Of a DNA stretch of 64,000 bases, positions 27,681 through 37,293 are shown in pieces (the first letter of the stretch is position 1; every line of letters begins with the position of its first letter). The notes under the pieces were generated by a model that saw only the letters and a list, made by a program, of their open reading frames with translations, made no database searches and was not told the origin of the DNA. Source of the stretch: Geomonas silvestris (GTDB lineage: Bacteria; Desulfobacterota; Desulfuromonadia; Geobacterales; Geobacteraceae); contig NZ_BLXX01000003.1 in assembly GCF_014193515.1 (NCBI RefSeq), forward strand, positions 124,001 to 188,000. Reading direction: 5' to 3'. The position numbers were made by a program, and so were the translations under genes.

Positions 27681-27708
27681 TTGACAAATATCGTCACGAT
27701 GCTATATT
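27681..27708 (+). promoter_or_regulatory. Sigma-70 type promoter for the rpsU operon
   Basis: TTGACA at 27681-27686 and TATATT at 27703-27708 with a 16-base spacer. Initiation near 27715 would give a leader of about 70 bases before rpsU. Confidence 0.75.
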
Positions 27709-27787
27709 GCTCTTTCGTGAAAAACTCTGCCGGCCCCGATCTGCCCACAAGTTATTAAATCCAAAGAAAGAAGGGGGGGGAATATGA

Positions 27788-27985
27788 ATGCCGGGAGTAA
27801 AGGTAAAAGAAGCTGAACCGTTTGAGCTTGCGCTCAAGAAGTTCAAAAAGCAGTGCGAGAAAGCCGGGATCCTTTCGGAAGTGCGCAAGCGTGAGCACTA
27901 CGAAAAACCGAGCATCAAGAAGAAGAAAAAGGCCATCGCTGCTCGCAAGCGTGCTCTGAAGAAGCAGCGTAAGATGGTTGACTAA
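27788..27985 (+). CDS. rpsU: Ribosomal protein bS21
   Basis: 65 aa. [20 protein letters not shown] and a lysine/arginine-rich C-terminus ([19 protein letters not shown]). First gene of the macromolecular synthesis operon. A GGGGGGGG-AAT element lies just before; an ATG four bases earlier is out of frame. Confidence 0.96.
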   Translation: MPGVKVKEAEPFELALKKFKKQCEKAGILSEVRKREHYEKPSIKKKKKAIAARKRALKKQRKMVD

Positions 27986-27994
27986 GAGGGAAGT

Positions 27995-28438
27995 ATGCAA
28001 CTGCGGGAGAGACTTACTGCGGCAATGAAGGATGCGATGAGGAACCGTGACTCGTTACGGCTCTCCGCTATCCGCATGGTGCTCTCCTCGGTGAAAAACC
28101 GCGACATCGAGCTTAGACGCGAGATGAACGATCAGGAGATCACCGAAACCATCGTAACCCTCTGCAAACAGCGCAGGGAGTCCATCAGGCTTTTCAAAGA
28201 AGCTGGCAGGCAGGAGCTTGTGGATAAGGAGGAGGCCGAGCTCGCGCTCATGCAGGAATTCCTCCCCCAGCAGCTGACACGGGAAGAGCTGGAGGCCCTC
28301 GTGGCCCAGGCTATCTCGGAGACCTCCGCCACAAGCGGAAAAGACATGGGCAAGGTGATGAAACACCTGCAACCCCTGGTTTCCGGCCGCGCAGATGGCA
28401 AGCTGGTTAGCGAAGTTGTAAAGCAGAAACTCGCATGA
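27995..28438 (+). CDS. yqeY: YqeY/GatB-like domain protein
   Basis: 147 aa, the tRNA-amidotransferase-like YqeY family (LRERLTAAMKDAMRNRDSLR, MQEFLPQQLTREEL, GKDMGKVMKHLQPLVSGRAD). It has the helical tail domain of GatB without the catalytic part. Typically sits between rpsU and dnaG, as here; function not settled. Confidence 0.93.
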   Translation: MQLRERLTAAMKDAMRNRDSLRLSAIRMVLSSVKNRDIELRREMNDQEITETIVTLCKQRRESIRLFKEAGRQELVDKEEAELALMQEFLPQQLTREELEALVAQAISETSATSGKDMGKVMKHLQPLVSGRADGKLVSEVVKQKLA

Positions 28439-28444
28439 TAAACG

Positions 28445-28468
28445 CCCCCGGAACCAACATTCCGGGGG
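28445..28468 (+). terminator. GC-rich hairpin after yqeY, possible attenuator
   Basis: CCCCCGGAA pairs with TTCCGGGGG around a six-base loop. Only a weak T-containing tail (TTGTGCGGGTTCTT) follows, so it could reduce rather than stop transcription into cvpA-dnaG-rpoD. Confidence 0.55.
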
Positions 28469-28553
28469 TTGTGCGGGTTCTTCGATGTATTGAGTGGGGG
28501 CGAATCTAGCGATTGCCCCTTCTTTTACTTTGTGGCAGCTACCAGGTGCGTGG

Positions 28554-29075
28554 ATGATCCTTCTCGATATTCTTATCTGGGCAGTTTTGCTGTTTTTCGT
28601 AGCTAAAGGTTTCTCAAAAGGGCTGATTCGGGAGGCCTGCTCCCTGCTCGGCCTGGTTCTCGGTGGCTGGGCCGCCTTCAGGTATTACTCTTCTCTCAGC
28701 CAGGGGATCCGGGTACTCATAAATCTCCCGCCCCAGGTTGCGCAGCCGCTCGCGTTTCTACTCATCTTTCTGCTGCTTGGCATCCTCTTTTATTTCCTCG
28801 GTCATCTGCTCACGGTTATCTTCAAGATCATGCTCTTGGGCGGGATCAATCGGATCGGCGGTGTCGTGTTCGGCTTTCTGGAAGGGGGATTCATCGTCTG
28901 CATGGTGCTCTACCTGGCAAGCACGAAGCCGATGCCCGACAAGGTAAAGGTGGCGATCGCGAAGTCGAAGACCGCGCACGCCTTCTCCGCAACGGGAGGC
29001 AGCATCGCGGCAGGGTGGGAAGGGCCGGCGCGCAGGGAATTGTCTCGGATTGGTGCAGGAGTTGGCGCACAATAG
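28554..29075 (+). CDS. cvpA: CvpA family membrane protein
   Basis: 173 aa from ATG at 28554. Four hydrophobic helices (ILLDILIWAVLLFFVAKGF, SLLGLVLGGWAAFRYY, LAFLLIFLLLGILFYFLGHL, GGVVFGFLEGGFIVCMVLYL) in the CvpA/colicin V production order, with a glycine-rich C-terminus. The family affects envelope and colicin phenotypes; its mechanism is unclear. It sits within the operon between yqeY and dnaG. Confidence 0.87.
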   Translation: MILLDILIWAVLLFFVAKGFSKGLIREACSLLGLVLGGWAAFRYYSSLSQGIRVLINLPPQVAQPLAFLLIFLLLGILFYFLGHLLTVIFKIMLLGGINRIGGVVFGFLEGGFIVCMVLYLASTKPMPDKVKVAIAKSKTAHAFSATGGSIAAGWEGPARRELSRIGAGVGAQ

Positions 29076-29093
29076 CAGCAAGGATACTCTAAC

Positions 29094-30869
29094 GTGTCGA
29101 TGATACCGGATGACAAAGTCAGGGAGGTGCGGGAAAGGGCCTCCATATACGAGGTCATCTCCGGCTACATGAGTCTCAGGAAATCCGGGGCTAACTACCA
29201 GGGCATCTGTCCCTTTCATGGGGAGAAGACGGCGTCCTTCAACGTGAACCCGGCCCGCGGCATCTTTCACTGTTTCGGCTGCGGCGCGGGCGGCAACGTC
29301 GTCACCTTCGTGATGCGCATGGAGGGGATGAACTTCCCCCAGGCGGTGAAGTTCCTGGCCAAGCGGGTCGGTGTGGAGATTCCGGAGCGGCCGCTGACTC
29401 GCGAAGAGAAGCACAAACTCGACGAGCAGGAAATGCTCTACGAGATCAACGAAATCGCCGCACAGTTTTACCGCAGGGTGCTGGAGTCCGACGAGACCGG
29501 TGCCCTGGGGCGGCAGTACCTGGTGAAGCGCGGGGTCGACGACGACATCGCCGTCACCTACCGGATGGGCTTCGCACCCGCAGGCTGGGACAACTTGGCC
29601 AAGCACCTGCAGCGCAAGGGGATCGCGCCGGCCCAAGCGGAACAACTGGGGCTGCTGCGCAAGCGCGAGGGGCGGGACGGTTATTACGACACCTTCCGCA
29701 ACCGCTTGCTCTTCACCATCGCCGACCTGCACGGCCGGGCCATCGGCTTCGGCGGCCGGGTGATGGACGATTCGCTCCCCAAGTACATCAACTCGCCCGA
29801 GTCGGCCATCTACCGCAAGAGCGAGGTGCTCTTCGGCCTCGACCTGGCCAAGAAGGGGATGCGGGAGCAGGGGAGCGCCATCATCGTCGAGGGGTACTTC
29901 GACCACCTGGCGCTCTACCGGGCCGGATTCCGCAACGTGGTGGCCACCTGCGGCACGGCGCTCACCCCGCAGCACCTGAAGCTCTTGAGGCGCTACGCCG
30001 AAAAGGTGTACATGCTCTTCGACGGCGACGAGGCGGGACGCAAGGCGACGGTCCGCTCTATGGAGCTCTTCCTGGAGGAAGGGTTCCCGGCGCGGGTGAT
30101 CGAGGTTCCCAAAGAGGACGACCCGGACACCTTCATCCGCCGCGAGGGAGCCGCCGGTTTCGCGCCGCTTCTGGAAAAGGCGCTCCCCATCTTCCAGTTC
30201 TACTACCGGGGCGTGGCGGCCAGCATCGACACCAGCAGCGTGGAAGGGAAGGTGGCCTTCGTCAACGAAGTGGGGCCGCGTCTCGTTAAGATCCAAGACC
30301 CCCTTGAGCGCGGGCTTTACGAACAGGAAATCTGCAAAGCGGCGGGGATCGATCTCGCCATGCTGCGCAGGAAAGTCGGCGGGCCGGTTCCCGCCGCACC
30401 CCAGGCGGCACCGCAGCCCCGGCCCAAGCCGCGGCCGGCACTGCGCCAGGGGCCAAGCACCGAAGAGGTGCTGCTTACCCTGATGGTGAAGTTCCCGGAG
30501 GTGGTTACCAAAGTCCGGGAAGCTGGGCCCGAAGCCCTATTCAGCGGCGGGCATCTGCACGTTGCCCAGGCCGTGGTGGCCCAGTCGCTCGACGGCGACC
30601 TCGACCTCTCAAGGGTGCTGGAATCGCTCGAGTCGCCAGAAGAGCGCACCCGGCTCTCCGGGCTCTTCGTGCAGGACGACCACCTGGAGGACATCGATCC
30701 CCTGAAAGCTTTCGAACAGTGCCGCCAGACGCTGCAGCGCGGCGCGCTGAAGGGGGACGCCAAAACCCTCAGGTTGGAACTTGCCCAGCTCGATCCGGAA
30801 TCCCCCCGGTTCCGGGAGATACTGTTGGAGCTGGAGACATTGCGTAACAAGAAATCGAAATTATTATAG
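29094..30869 (+). CDS. dnaG: DNA primase DnaG
   Basis: 591 aa. N-terminal zinc finger (CPFHGEKTASFNVNPARGIF and HCFGCGAGG), the RNA polymerase core with TOPRIM (GSAIIVEGYFDHLALYRAGF; MLFDGDEAGRKAT) and a C-terminal helicase-binding domain after a proline/alanine linker (about residues 430-455). GTG at 29094 is nine bases from AAGGAT; ATG two codons later is the alternative. Confidence 0.97.
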   Translation: MSMIPDDKVREVRERASIYEVISGYMSLRKSGANYQGICPFHGEKTASFNVNPARGIFHCFGCGAGGNVVTFVMRMEGMNFPQAVKFLAKRVGVEIPERPLTREEKHKLDEQEMLYEINEIAAQFYRRVLESDETGALGRQYLVKRGVDDDIAVTYRMGFAPAGWDNLAKHLQRKGIAPAQAEQLGLLRKREGRDGYYDTFRNRLLFTIADLHGRAIGFGGRVMDDSLPKYINSPESAIYRKSEVLFGLDLAKKGMREQGSAIIVEGYFDHLALYRAGFRNVVATCGTALTPQHLKLLRRYAEKVYMLFDGDEAGRKATVRSMELFLEEGFPARVIEVPKEDDPDTFIRREGAAGFAPLLEKALPIFQFYYRGVAASIDTSSVEGKVAFVNEVGPRLVKIQDPLERGLYEQEICKAAGIDLAMLRRKVGGPVPAAPQAAPQPRPKPRPALRQGPSTEEVLLTLMVKFPEVVTKVREAGPEALFSGGHLHVAQAVVAQSLDGDLDLSRVLESLESPEERTRLSGLFVQDDHLEDIDPLKAFEQCRQTLQRGALKGDAKTLRLELAQLDPESPRFREILLELETLRNKKSKLL

Positions 30870-30897
30870 TAGGCATCGTAGTCGCGGAGTGTGGTAA

Positions 30898-32652
30898 ATG
30901 GCAAAGAAAAGCATGGATGAAGTGAAGCAGCTCATCGACCTTGGCAAAGAGAAGGGCTTTCTCACCTATGAGGAAGTCAACGACCTCTTGCCGCCCGACA
31001 TCGTCTCGTCCGACCAGATCGACGATGTGATGAGCATGTTCGGAGATATGGACATCGAGATCGTGGACTCCGCCCAGAAGGTGAAGATCCCCAAGATCAA
31101 GATGGACCTCGAAGAAGACGAGGAGCACGAAGGGGAGCAGGAAGAGGTCGAGTTCGAACCCGGCACCCTCGGCCGCACCAGCGACCCGGTCCGCATGTAC
31201 CTGCGCGAGATGGGCTCGGTGTCCCTCCTGACCCGTGAGGGTGAGGTGGAGATCGCCAAGCGTATCGAGGTGGGCGAGCGTGACGTGGCAAGCGTCATCC
31301 TGAACACCCCGATTACCGTGAAAGAAGTGATCTCTCTGGGTGAGCGGCTCAGGAAGTTCCAGATCGGCGCCATCGAGATCAGCAAGGACGTCGAGGAAGA
31401 GGTTATCGAAGAGGGCGAAGAGGACCTGCAGGCAACGCGCGTTCTGGGGATCATCGACGAGATCAGGGACATCGACACCCGCATGGAGGAGATCCAGACC
31501 TCGCTCGAGCAACTCGCCGAGGGTCACAAGGACCGCGACGCCCTGCAGCAGGAGCACACCGAGCACAAGGTGAAGATGGCGGAGCTCCTTAAGTCCCTGC
31601 GTCTCAAGGACCGCCACATTGAGAAGATCGCCCAGCGCCTGAAAGAACTCTCCTGCAAGGTCGACCTGGTGATGCAGGAGGTCACCGAGCTGGAGAAAGA
31701 GACCAGCACCCAGATGGTGCCGTTCCTGACGTCCTTCGACAGCCTGAAGGGAGGCAGCGAAGCCCAGTTCAAAAGCGGCCTCAACATGACCCAGGACGAG
31801 GCGCAGAAGCTCGAGAAGCGCTACCGCTCCACCGAGAAGAAGCTCACCAAGATCGAGCAGGAGTCCGGCTTCAAGGCGAGCGAGCTGCACAATGCACTCC
31901 TGGCCATCGAGGAAGGGGAGCGGAAGGCGAAGCTGGCCAAGAGCGAGCTCGTCGAGGCAAACCTCCGCCTGGTGGTCTCCATCGCCAAGAAATACACCAA
32001 CCGTGGCCTGCAGTTCCTCGACCTGATCCAGGAAGGGAACATCGGCCTCATGAAGGCCGTAGACAAGTTCGAGTACCAGCGCGGCTACAAGTTCTCCACC
32101 TACGCCACCTGGTGGATCCGTCAGGCCATCACCCGCGCCATCGCGGACCAGGCCCGCACCATCCGTATCCCGGTGCACATGATCGAGACCATCAACAAGC
32201 TGATCCGCACCTCGCGCCAGTTGGTGCAGGAGATCGGTCGCGAGCCCTCCCCGGAGGAGATCGCCGAGCGCATGGCGCTGCCGCTCGACAAGGTGCGCAA
32301 GGTCCTGAAGATCGCCAAGGAGCCGATCTCCCTGGAGACCCCGATCGGCGAGGAAGAAGATTCCCACCTTGGGGACTTCATCGAGGACAAGGGCGTGGTT
32401 TCCCCCCTCGAGGCGGTCATCAAGGCGAACCTCTCCGAGCAGACCTCGCGCGTGCTTTCCACCCTCACCCCGCGTGAGGAGAAGGTCCTCAGGATGCGTT
32501 TCGGCATCGGCGAGAAGAGCGACCACACACTCGAAGAGGTCGGACAGGACTTCGAGGTGACCCGCGAGCGTATACGGCAGATCGAGGCCAAGGCGCTCAG
32601 GAAGCTGCGCCACCCGAGCCGGGCGAAGAAGCTGAAGAGCTTCGTAGAGTAA
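30898..32652 (+). CDS. rpoD: RNA polymerase primary sigma factor RpoD
   Basis: 584 aa. Region 1.1 at the start, region 1.2 ([20 protein letters not shown]), a long non-conserved charged insert (about 160-330), region 2 ([20 protein letters not shown]; the -10-binding [19 protein letters not shown]), region 3 and the region 4 helix-turn-helix ([20 protein letters not shown]). Housekeeping sigma-70, last gene of the operon. Confidence 0.98.
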   Translation: MAKKSMDEVKQLIDLGKEKGFLTYEEVNDLLPPDIVSSDQIDDVMSMFGDMDIEIVDSAQKVKIPKIKMDLEEDEEHEGEQEEVEFEPGTLGRTSDPVRMYLREMGSVSLLTREGEVEIAKRIEVGERDVASVILNTPITVKEVISLGERLRKFQIGAIEISKDVEEEVIEEGEEDLQATRVLGIIDEIRDIDTRMEEIQTSLEQLAEGHKDRDALQQEHTEHKVKMAELLKSLRLKDRHIEKIAQRLKELSCKVDLVMQEVTELEKETSTQMVPFLTSFDSLKGGSEAQFKSGLNMTQDEAQKLEKRYRSTEKKLTKIEQESGFKASELHNALLAIEEGERKAKLAKSELVEANLRLVVSIAKKYTNRGLQFLDLIQEGNIGLMKAVDKFEYQRGYKFSTYATWWIRQAITRAIADQARTIRIPVHMIETINKLIRTSRQLVQEIGREPSPEEIAERMALPLDKVRKVLKIAKEPISLETPIGEEEDSHLGDFIEDKGVVSPLEAVIKANLSEQTSRVLSTLTPREEKVLRMRFGIGEKSDHTLEEVGQDFEVTRERIRQIEAKALRKLRHPSRAKKLKSFVE

Positions 32653-32660
32653 AGCCACCA

Positions 32661-32695
32661 GGGCCGCACCGGATTCCGGCGCGGCCCTTTTCTTT
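32661..32695 (+). terminator. Rho-independent terminator after rpoD
   Basis: GGGCCGC (32661-32667) pairs with GCGGCCC (32681-32687), with additional pairing CCGG inside the loop, followed by TTTTCTTT. Confidence 0.9.
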
Positions 32696-32716
32696 GAGAC
32701 ACAAAGCTTCAATTTT

Positions 32717-32832
32717 GCCACGGAGACACGGAGCACACGGAGAAGGCGAAATGCCTCGACCCGACCCGGGCTTTGGGCTTTACCCCCGGTCTTGCAGTGG
32801 GCTTATCTCCGTGCTCTCCGTGTCTCGGTGGC
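32717..32832. repeat. Intergenic long inverted repeat, CACGGAG type
   Basis: The left arm (32717-32744) carries GCCACGGAGACACGGAGCAC then ACGGAGAA; the right arm (about 32804-32832) carries CTCCGTGCTCTCCGTGTCTC then GGTGGC. Nearly reverse complementary, around about 60 bases. Same type as 16154-16234. Confidence 0.85.
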
Positions 32833-32860
32833 GAAATCAGTTTTTTGAAGAGGTGAAACG

Positions 32861-33541
32861 ATGCATAAAAAAGCGGTAATCCTGTACAGCGGCGGGCTCG
32901 ATTCCACCACCTGCCTGGCCATCGCCCGCGAGCAGGGCTTCGAGCCCTACGCGATCAGCTTCCGGTACGGCCAGCGCCACGCGCACGAGATGGAGGTCGC
33001 CAAGCGCAACGCGCGTCCCATGGGCGCGGTGGATCATCTGGTAGTGGACTTCGACCTGAGGAAAATGGGGGGGAGCGCGCTCACCTCGGACGTCGCCGTC
33101 CCGAAGACCGGCGTCGAGGAGAACGAGATCCCGGTTACCTACGTGCCGGCCCGCAACACCATCTTCCTCTCCTTCGCCCTGGGCTGGGCCGAAGTGCTGG
33201 GAGCCTTCGACATCTTCATCGGCGTGAACGCGCTCGATTACTCAGGCTACCCGGATTGCCGCCCCGAGTTCGTCGAGGCCTACGAGAAGATGGCGAACCT
33301 CGCCACCAAGGCGGGTGTCGAAGGGCGCAAGCTCACCATCCACACCCCGCTCATCAGCCTCACCAAGGCCGAGATCGTCAAGAAGGGGCTCTCGCTTGGC
33401 GTCGACTACGCCCAGACCCACTCCTGCTACGACCCGGCAGAGGACGGTGCCGCCTGCGGCCTGTGCGACTCCTGCCGCCTGCGCCTGAAAGGGTTCGCCG
33501 AGGCGGGCGTGAGCGATCCGGCCCGGTACGTTAAGGGGTAG
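32861..33541 (+). CDS. queC: 7-cyano-7-deazaguanine synthase QueC
   Basis: 226 aa. PP-loop ATPase motif [17 protein letters not shown], then [16 protein letters not shown] and the C-terminal zinc site with [20 protein letters not shown]. Makes preQ0 for queuosine. The next gene encodes a GTP cyclohydrolase that could supply the pathway's first intermediate. Confidence 0.96.
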   Translation: MHKKAVILYSGGLDSTTCLAIAREQGFEPYAISFRYGQRHAHEMEVAKRNARPMGAVDHLVVDFDLRKMGGSALTSDVAVPKTGVEENEIPVTYVPARNTIFLSFALGWAEVLGAFDIFIGVNALDYSGYPDCRPEFVEAYEKMANLATKAGVEGRKLTIHTPLISLTKAEIVKKGLSLGVDYAQTHSCYDPAEDGAACGLCDSCRLRLKGFAEAGVSDPARYVKG

Positions 33542-33574
33542 CATCCGATAAGCAACACAGACGAAGGTGGTAAC

Positions 33575-34420
33575 GTGAACGATACGACTCCAGGCAATTC
33601 TCCGCAGGAAGCCTCCTGCTGCGCAACGCACAGCAAAGATGCCAAGCACAAGCTGAGCGATGTCCAACTTACCCACGACACGCGTAACATCCCGATCAGC
33701 AAGGTTGGCGTGAAGGACATCTCCTATCCCATCGTGGTTATGGACAAGAACCGCTCCTTCCAGAACACCATCGCGCGCATCAACATGTACGTCGACCTGC
33801 CGCACCACTTCAAGGGGACCCACATGAGCCGTTTCGTGGAGATCCTCAACAAGTACCGGGAAGACATCGCGCTGGACAAGATGGAGACCATCCTGGCGAC
33901 CATGAAGCAGAAACTCGGTGCCTCCAACGCCCACATGGAGCTGGAGTTCCCCTACTTCGTCGAGAAGGAGGCGCCGGTCTCCAAGGCGAAGAGCCTCATG
34001 GAGTACTCCTGTACCTTCAGCGCCTCTCTGTCCGACAGGTTCGACTTCGTGCTGGGGATCAAGGTGCCGGTCACCTCGCTTTGCCCCTGCAGCCGCGAGC
34101 TCTCGGCCTACGGCGCCCACAACCAGCGCTCCATCATGACGGTCCAGGTCCGCTACAACGAGTTCATCTGGATCGAGGATCTCATCGAGGTCATCGAGGA
34201 GTGCGGCTCGTCGCCGGTCTACTCGCTGTTAAAACGCGAAGACGAGAAGTTCGTCACCGAGCGCGCCTACGAAAATCCACGTTTCGTCGAGGACATGGTG
34301 CGCGAGGCGACGGTCCGGCTGCTCGCCATGGACAACATCACCTGGTTCTCCGTTGAGGCCGAAAATTTCGAGTCGATCCACAAACATAGCGCCTATGCGG
34401 CCATCGAGCGCAGCAAGTAG
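33575..34420 (+). CDS. folE2: GTP cyclohydrolase FolE2 (type IB)
   Basis: 281 aa from GTG at 33575 behind GAAGGTGG. COG1469/FolE2 motifs: DTRNIPISKVGVKDISYPIV, RINMYVDLPHHFKGTHMSRF, the metal-binding Cys in VPVTSLCPCSRELSAYGAHN and GAHNQRS. It makes 7,8-dihydroneopterin triphosphate for folate or queuosine. Such enzymes work with Mn or other metals under zinc limitation. The N-terminal stretch (SCCATHS) is variable. Confidence 0.94.
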   Translation: MNDTTPGNSPQEASCCATHSKDAKHKLSDVQLTHDTRNIPISKVGVKDISYPIVVMDKNRSFQNTIARINMYVDLPHHFKGTHMSRFVEILNKYREDIALDKMETILATMKQKLGASNAHMELEFPYFVEKEAPVSKAKSLMEYSCTFSASLSDRFDFVLGIKVPVTSLCPCSRELSAYGAHNQRSIMTVQVRYNEFIWIEDLIEVIEECGSSPVYSLLKREDEKFVTERAYENPRFVEDMVREATVRLLAMDNITWFSVEAENFESIHKHSAYAAIERSK

Positions 34421-34455
34421 CCCATCTGTCGGACAACGCCGGTCAATGCATTGAC

Positions 34456-34495
34456 TGTGGATAACTCTGTTGATAAACGGCAAAAATGTGGACAA
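34456..34495 (+). promoter_or_regulatory. Cluster of three DnaA-box-like sites
   Basis: TGTGGATAA (34456-34464) is the exact complement of the DnaA box TTATCCACA. TGTTGATAA (34468-34476) and TGTGGACAA (34487-34495) each have one mismatch. All face the same way, 12 and 19 bases apart, in an AT-rich 120-base gap. No replication genes adjoin, so it may be a titration or regulatory site rather than an origin. Confidence 0.6.
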
Positions 34496-34543
34496 AACTA
34501 GCTTTTAACTTTTCATTTACTCTTTTTAAATAGTGCCTTGCTA

Positions 34544-35221
34544 ATGAATCCTGTACTCGCCGTCTTCGCAAAAACCCCGCATCCTGGCAAGGTTAAGACC
34601 CGCCTGGCACCCGCTCTCACTCCCGAAGAGGGGGCTGAACTCTACCACTGTATGCTCCAGGACACGATTTCCCGGGTGCGTACCCTCGGTGTGGAAACCG
34701 TCATATTCTACGATGGAGACGAGGAGTTCTTCAGGAACTTCCATCCCGGCCTCAGACTGATCCGACAGCACCAGGCGGGACTGGGCGAGCGGTTGGAGGC
34801 AGCTTTCAGGCAACTGGAGGAACTCGGCTACCGGGAGCGGGTCGTGATCGGCAGCGATGCCCCGGATCTGCCGCTCCCCTTCATCCGCGAGGCGTTCGAC
34901 CTGCTCGGTGCAGGGAAAGACGTCGTCTTCGGTCCCGCTGAGGACGGCGGCTACTACCTGGTCGGATTGAGCGGCGGGATGGCAGATCTCTTCCAAGGTG
35001 TCCCCTGGTCCACCTCGGAGGTCCTTGCGGTGAGCCACCAGAAGGCGAGGGGCGCGGGGTTCGAGGTGGAGCTGATTTCCACCTGGTACGATATCGACAG
35101 TTACGACGATCTCTTGCGCCCCGGGTTGTACGACCCCGGGAGCGGAGCCACTTTCACCCGGCACTATCTTTTGGAGCACGGCATCGAGCCTTCCGGCGCC
35201 GCTGTCCGATCGTGCGGCTGA
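34544..35221 (+). CDS. TIGR04282-family glycosyltransferase-like protein
   Basis: 225 aa GT-A fold. VLAVFAKTPHPGKVKTRLAP is the hallmark of the TIGR04282 (arsenosugar-type) family, with VVIGSDAPDLP and FGPAEDGGYYLVGL as nucleotide/metal-binding motifs. The substrate here is unknown. The ATG at 34544 is preferred over a TTG two codons earlier; neither has a good ribosome site. Confidence 0.82.
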   Translation: MNPVLAVFAKTPHPGKVKTRLAPALTPEEGAELYHCMLQDTISRVRTLGVETVIFYDGDEEFFRNFHPGLRLIRQHQAGLGERLEAAFRQLEELGYRERVVIGSDAPDLPLPFIREAFDLLGAGKDVVFGPAEDGGYYLVGLSGGMADLFQGVPWSTSEVLAVSHQKARGAGFEVELISTWYDIDSYDDLLRPGLYDPGSGATFTRHYLLEHGIEPSGAAVRSCG

Positions 35222-35380
35222 GCTAGCTGCGCAGGCTTTCGTTTTCATGGTAAAGTTTTTCCGGCCGGGGAGAGCGACCTGGCCCTGAGTCCGACCGCAC
35301 CGCACCTACTGACGCTGCAAGTCCGGCTTCCTTCCGAATCCTGAATCTCAGTCCGACAACCCCAGCAAAACGGTTACCCC

Positions 35381-37174
35381 ATGCCCGATACTGCGCACAG
35401 AATCCTCAACGAGGTCTTCGGCTTCAAGGCGTTCCGGCCCCATCAGCGCGAGATCGTCGAGCACGTCATCGCCGGCGGTGATGCCTTCGTGCTGATGCCG
35501 ACCGGCGGCGGGAAATCGCTCTGCTTCCAGGTCCCGGCGCTCTGCCTCCCCGGCACGGCGCTGGTGGTCTCGCCGCTCATTTCGCTTATGAAGGACCAGG
35601 TGGATGCCCTGCGGGAAAACGGTGTGCCTGCCGGGTGCTACAACTCGGCACTCACCGAGGCCGAGGCGCGCCGGGTGCTGGCCCAACTGCACGCGGGCGA
35701 ACTGAAGCTCCTCTACGTGGCGCCCGAGCGGCTATTGAGCGACGGCTTCATCGAGCGGATCAAAGAACTCCCCATCTCCCTGTTCGCCATTGACGAGGCG
35801 CACTGCGTCTCCGCCTGGGGGCACGATTTCCGTCCGGAGTACGCCCAACTCGGCATGCTGCGCGAGATCTTCCCGCAGGTCCCGATGATCGCGCTCACCG
35901 CGACCGCCGACAGCCAGACCAGAAGCGACATCCTCTCCCAGTTGGGGCTTTCCCGGGCGGCCTGCTACGTGGCCGGCTTCGATCGCCCCAACATCCGCTA
36001 CAACGTCGTGGAAAAGCACAAGCCATTCAACCAGCTGACCGCCTTTCTCGCCGGCAGAAAGGATGAGGCAGGCATCGTGTATGCCCTTTCCCGCAATCGG
36101 GTTGAAGAGGTTGCCGACAAGTTGGCTGCCAACGGAATCAAGGCGGCAGCCTACCACGCCGGGCTTCCGGACAAGGAGCGCCATCGGGTGCAGGATGCCT
36201 TTTTGAAGGATGACATCCGGGTCGTCGTCGCGACCGTCGCCTTCGGGATGGGGATCGACAAGTCGAATGTGCGCTTTGTGGTGCACTACGACATGCCCAA
36301 GAGCATCGAGAGTTACTACCAGGAAACGGGGCGCGCCGGGCGCGACGGGCTTCCTGCCGAGGCGCTGCTCCTCTTTGGATACGGCGATATTGCCATCGCG
36401 CGCGGGCTGATCGAAAGCGGCAACAACGCGGAGCAGAACCGGATCGAGCTGCACAAGCTGAACTGCATGGCAGCCTTCGCCGAGGCACAGACCTGCCGAC
36501 GCCGGGTGCTTCTGGGGTACTTCGGGGACCGGCTGGAGAAGGACTGCGGCAACTGCGACATCTGCGAGAGCCCGCCCGAGCGCTTCGACGCCACTGAGAA
36601 CGCGCGCAAGGCGCTCTCCTGCGTGTACCGGGTCGGCCAGCGTTTCGGGATGATGCACGTGATCGACGTGCTGCGCGGCTCCCAGAACCACCGCATCCTC
36701 GAGCTCAGACACGAAAAGCTCTCCACCTACGGCATCGGCAAGGACCTCTCCCAGGACGCCTGGAGCGGCCTGATCCGGCAACTGGTGCATCTGGGGTATC
36801 TCGAACAGGATCTGGCCAACTACTCCGTTTTGCGGCTCACCGAGCTGGCGAGACCGCTCTTAAAGGGGGAGGAAAAGCTGGAGCTGGCGCGTCCGAGGGA
36901 CAGCAGGGTGGTCGAGAAGAAGAGCACGAGCGCAAAGAAGCCGGGCTACGACGGTGCTCTTTTCCAGGAGCTCAGGGAGCTCAGGAAGGCGATCGCCGAC
37001 GAGCAGCAGGTGCCGCCCTTTGTCGTCTTCGCCGATGCGACGCTCGCCGAGATGGCAGCCCAGAAGCCCAGAGACAAGTGGGAGCTCTTGAAGATCACCG
37101 GCGTCGGTCAGCACAAGCTCGCCCGCTACGGCGACGCCTTCCTGCGGGTGATCAAGGAGCACAAGGAAGGGTAG
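35381..37174 (+). CDS. recQ: ATP-dependent DNA helicase RecQ
   Basis: 597 aa. Walker A LMPTGGGKSLCFQVPALC, DEAH box FAIDEAHCVSAWGHDFRPEY, motif VI YYQETGRAGRDGLPAEALL, zinc site (CRRRVLLGYFGDRL...CGNCDIC), winged helix, and an HRDC domain at the C-terminus. A 3'-5' helicase for recombination and repair. Confidence 0.96.
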   Translation: MPDTAHRILNEVFGFKAFRPHQREIVEHVIAGGDAFVLMPTGGGKSLCFQVPALCLPGTALVVSPLISLMKDQVDALRENGVPAGCYNSALTEAEARRVLAQLHAGELKLLYVAPERLLSDGFIERIKELPISLFAIDEAHCVSAWGHDFRPEYAQLGMLREIFPQVPMIALTATADSQTRSDILSQLGLSRAACYVAGFDRPNIRYNVVEKHKPFNQLTAFLAGRKDEAGIVYALSRNRVEEVADKLAANGIKAAAYHAGLPDKERHRVQDAFLKDDIRVVVATVAFGMGIDKSNVRFVVHYDMPKSIESYYQETGRAGRDGLPAEALLLFGYGDIAIARGLIESGNNAEQNRIELHKLNCMAAFAEAQTCRRRVLLGYFGDRLEKDCGNCDICESPPERFDATENARKALSCVYRVGQRFGMMHVIDVLRGSQNHRILELRHEKLSTYGIGKDLSQDAWSGLIRQLVHLGYLEQDLANYSVLRLTELARPLLKGEEKLELARPRDSRVVEKKSTSAKKPGYDGALFQELRELRKAIADEQQVPPFVVFADATLAEMAAQKPRDKWELLKITGVGQHKLARYGDAFLRVIKEHKEG

Positions 37175-37210
37175 GGGATTGGTTGGGTACGGTCTCGGAC
37201 TCTCGTGATC

Positions 37211-37257
37211 AAAAAAGCGAAGGGGGATCGGCAGCAAAGCCAGTCCCCCTTTTTTCG
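37211..37257. terminator. Bidirectional terminator between recQ and ilvA
   Basis: AAGGGGGA (37220-37227) pairs with TCCCCCTT (37244-37251), flanked by AAAAAAGCG on the left and TTTTTTCG on the right, so both convergent transcripts get a hairpin with a T tract. Confidence 0.9.
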
Positions 37258-37293
37258 TTTCATGTACCTCGTTTCCATGCTCGAGCTGCAACC

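Noticed and set aside
34456..34495. Chromosomal origin oriC
   Set aside because: Only three boxes, no AT-rich unwinding region of usual length, and no dnaA, dnaN or gidA/parAB nearby.
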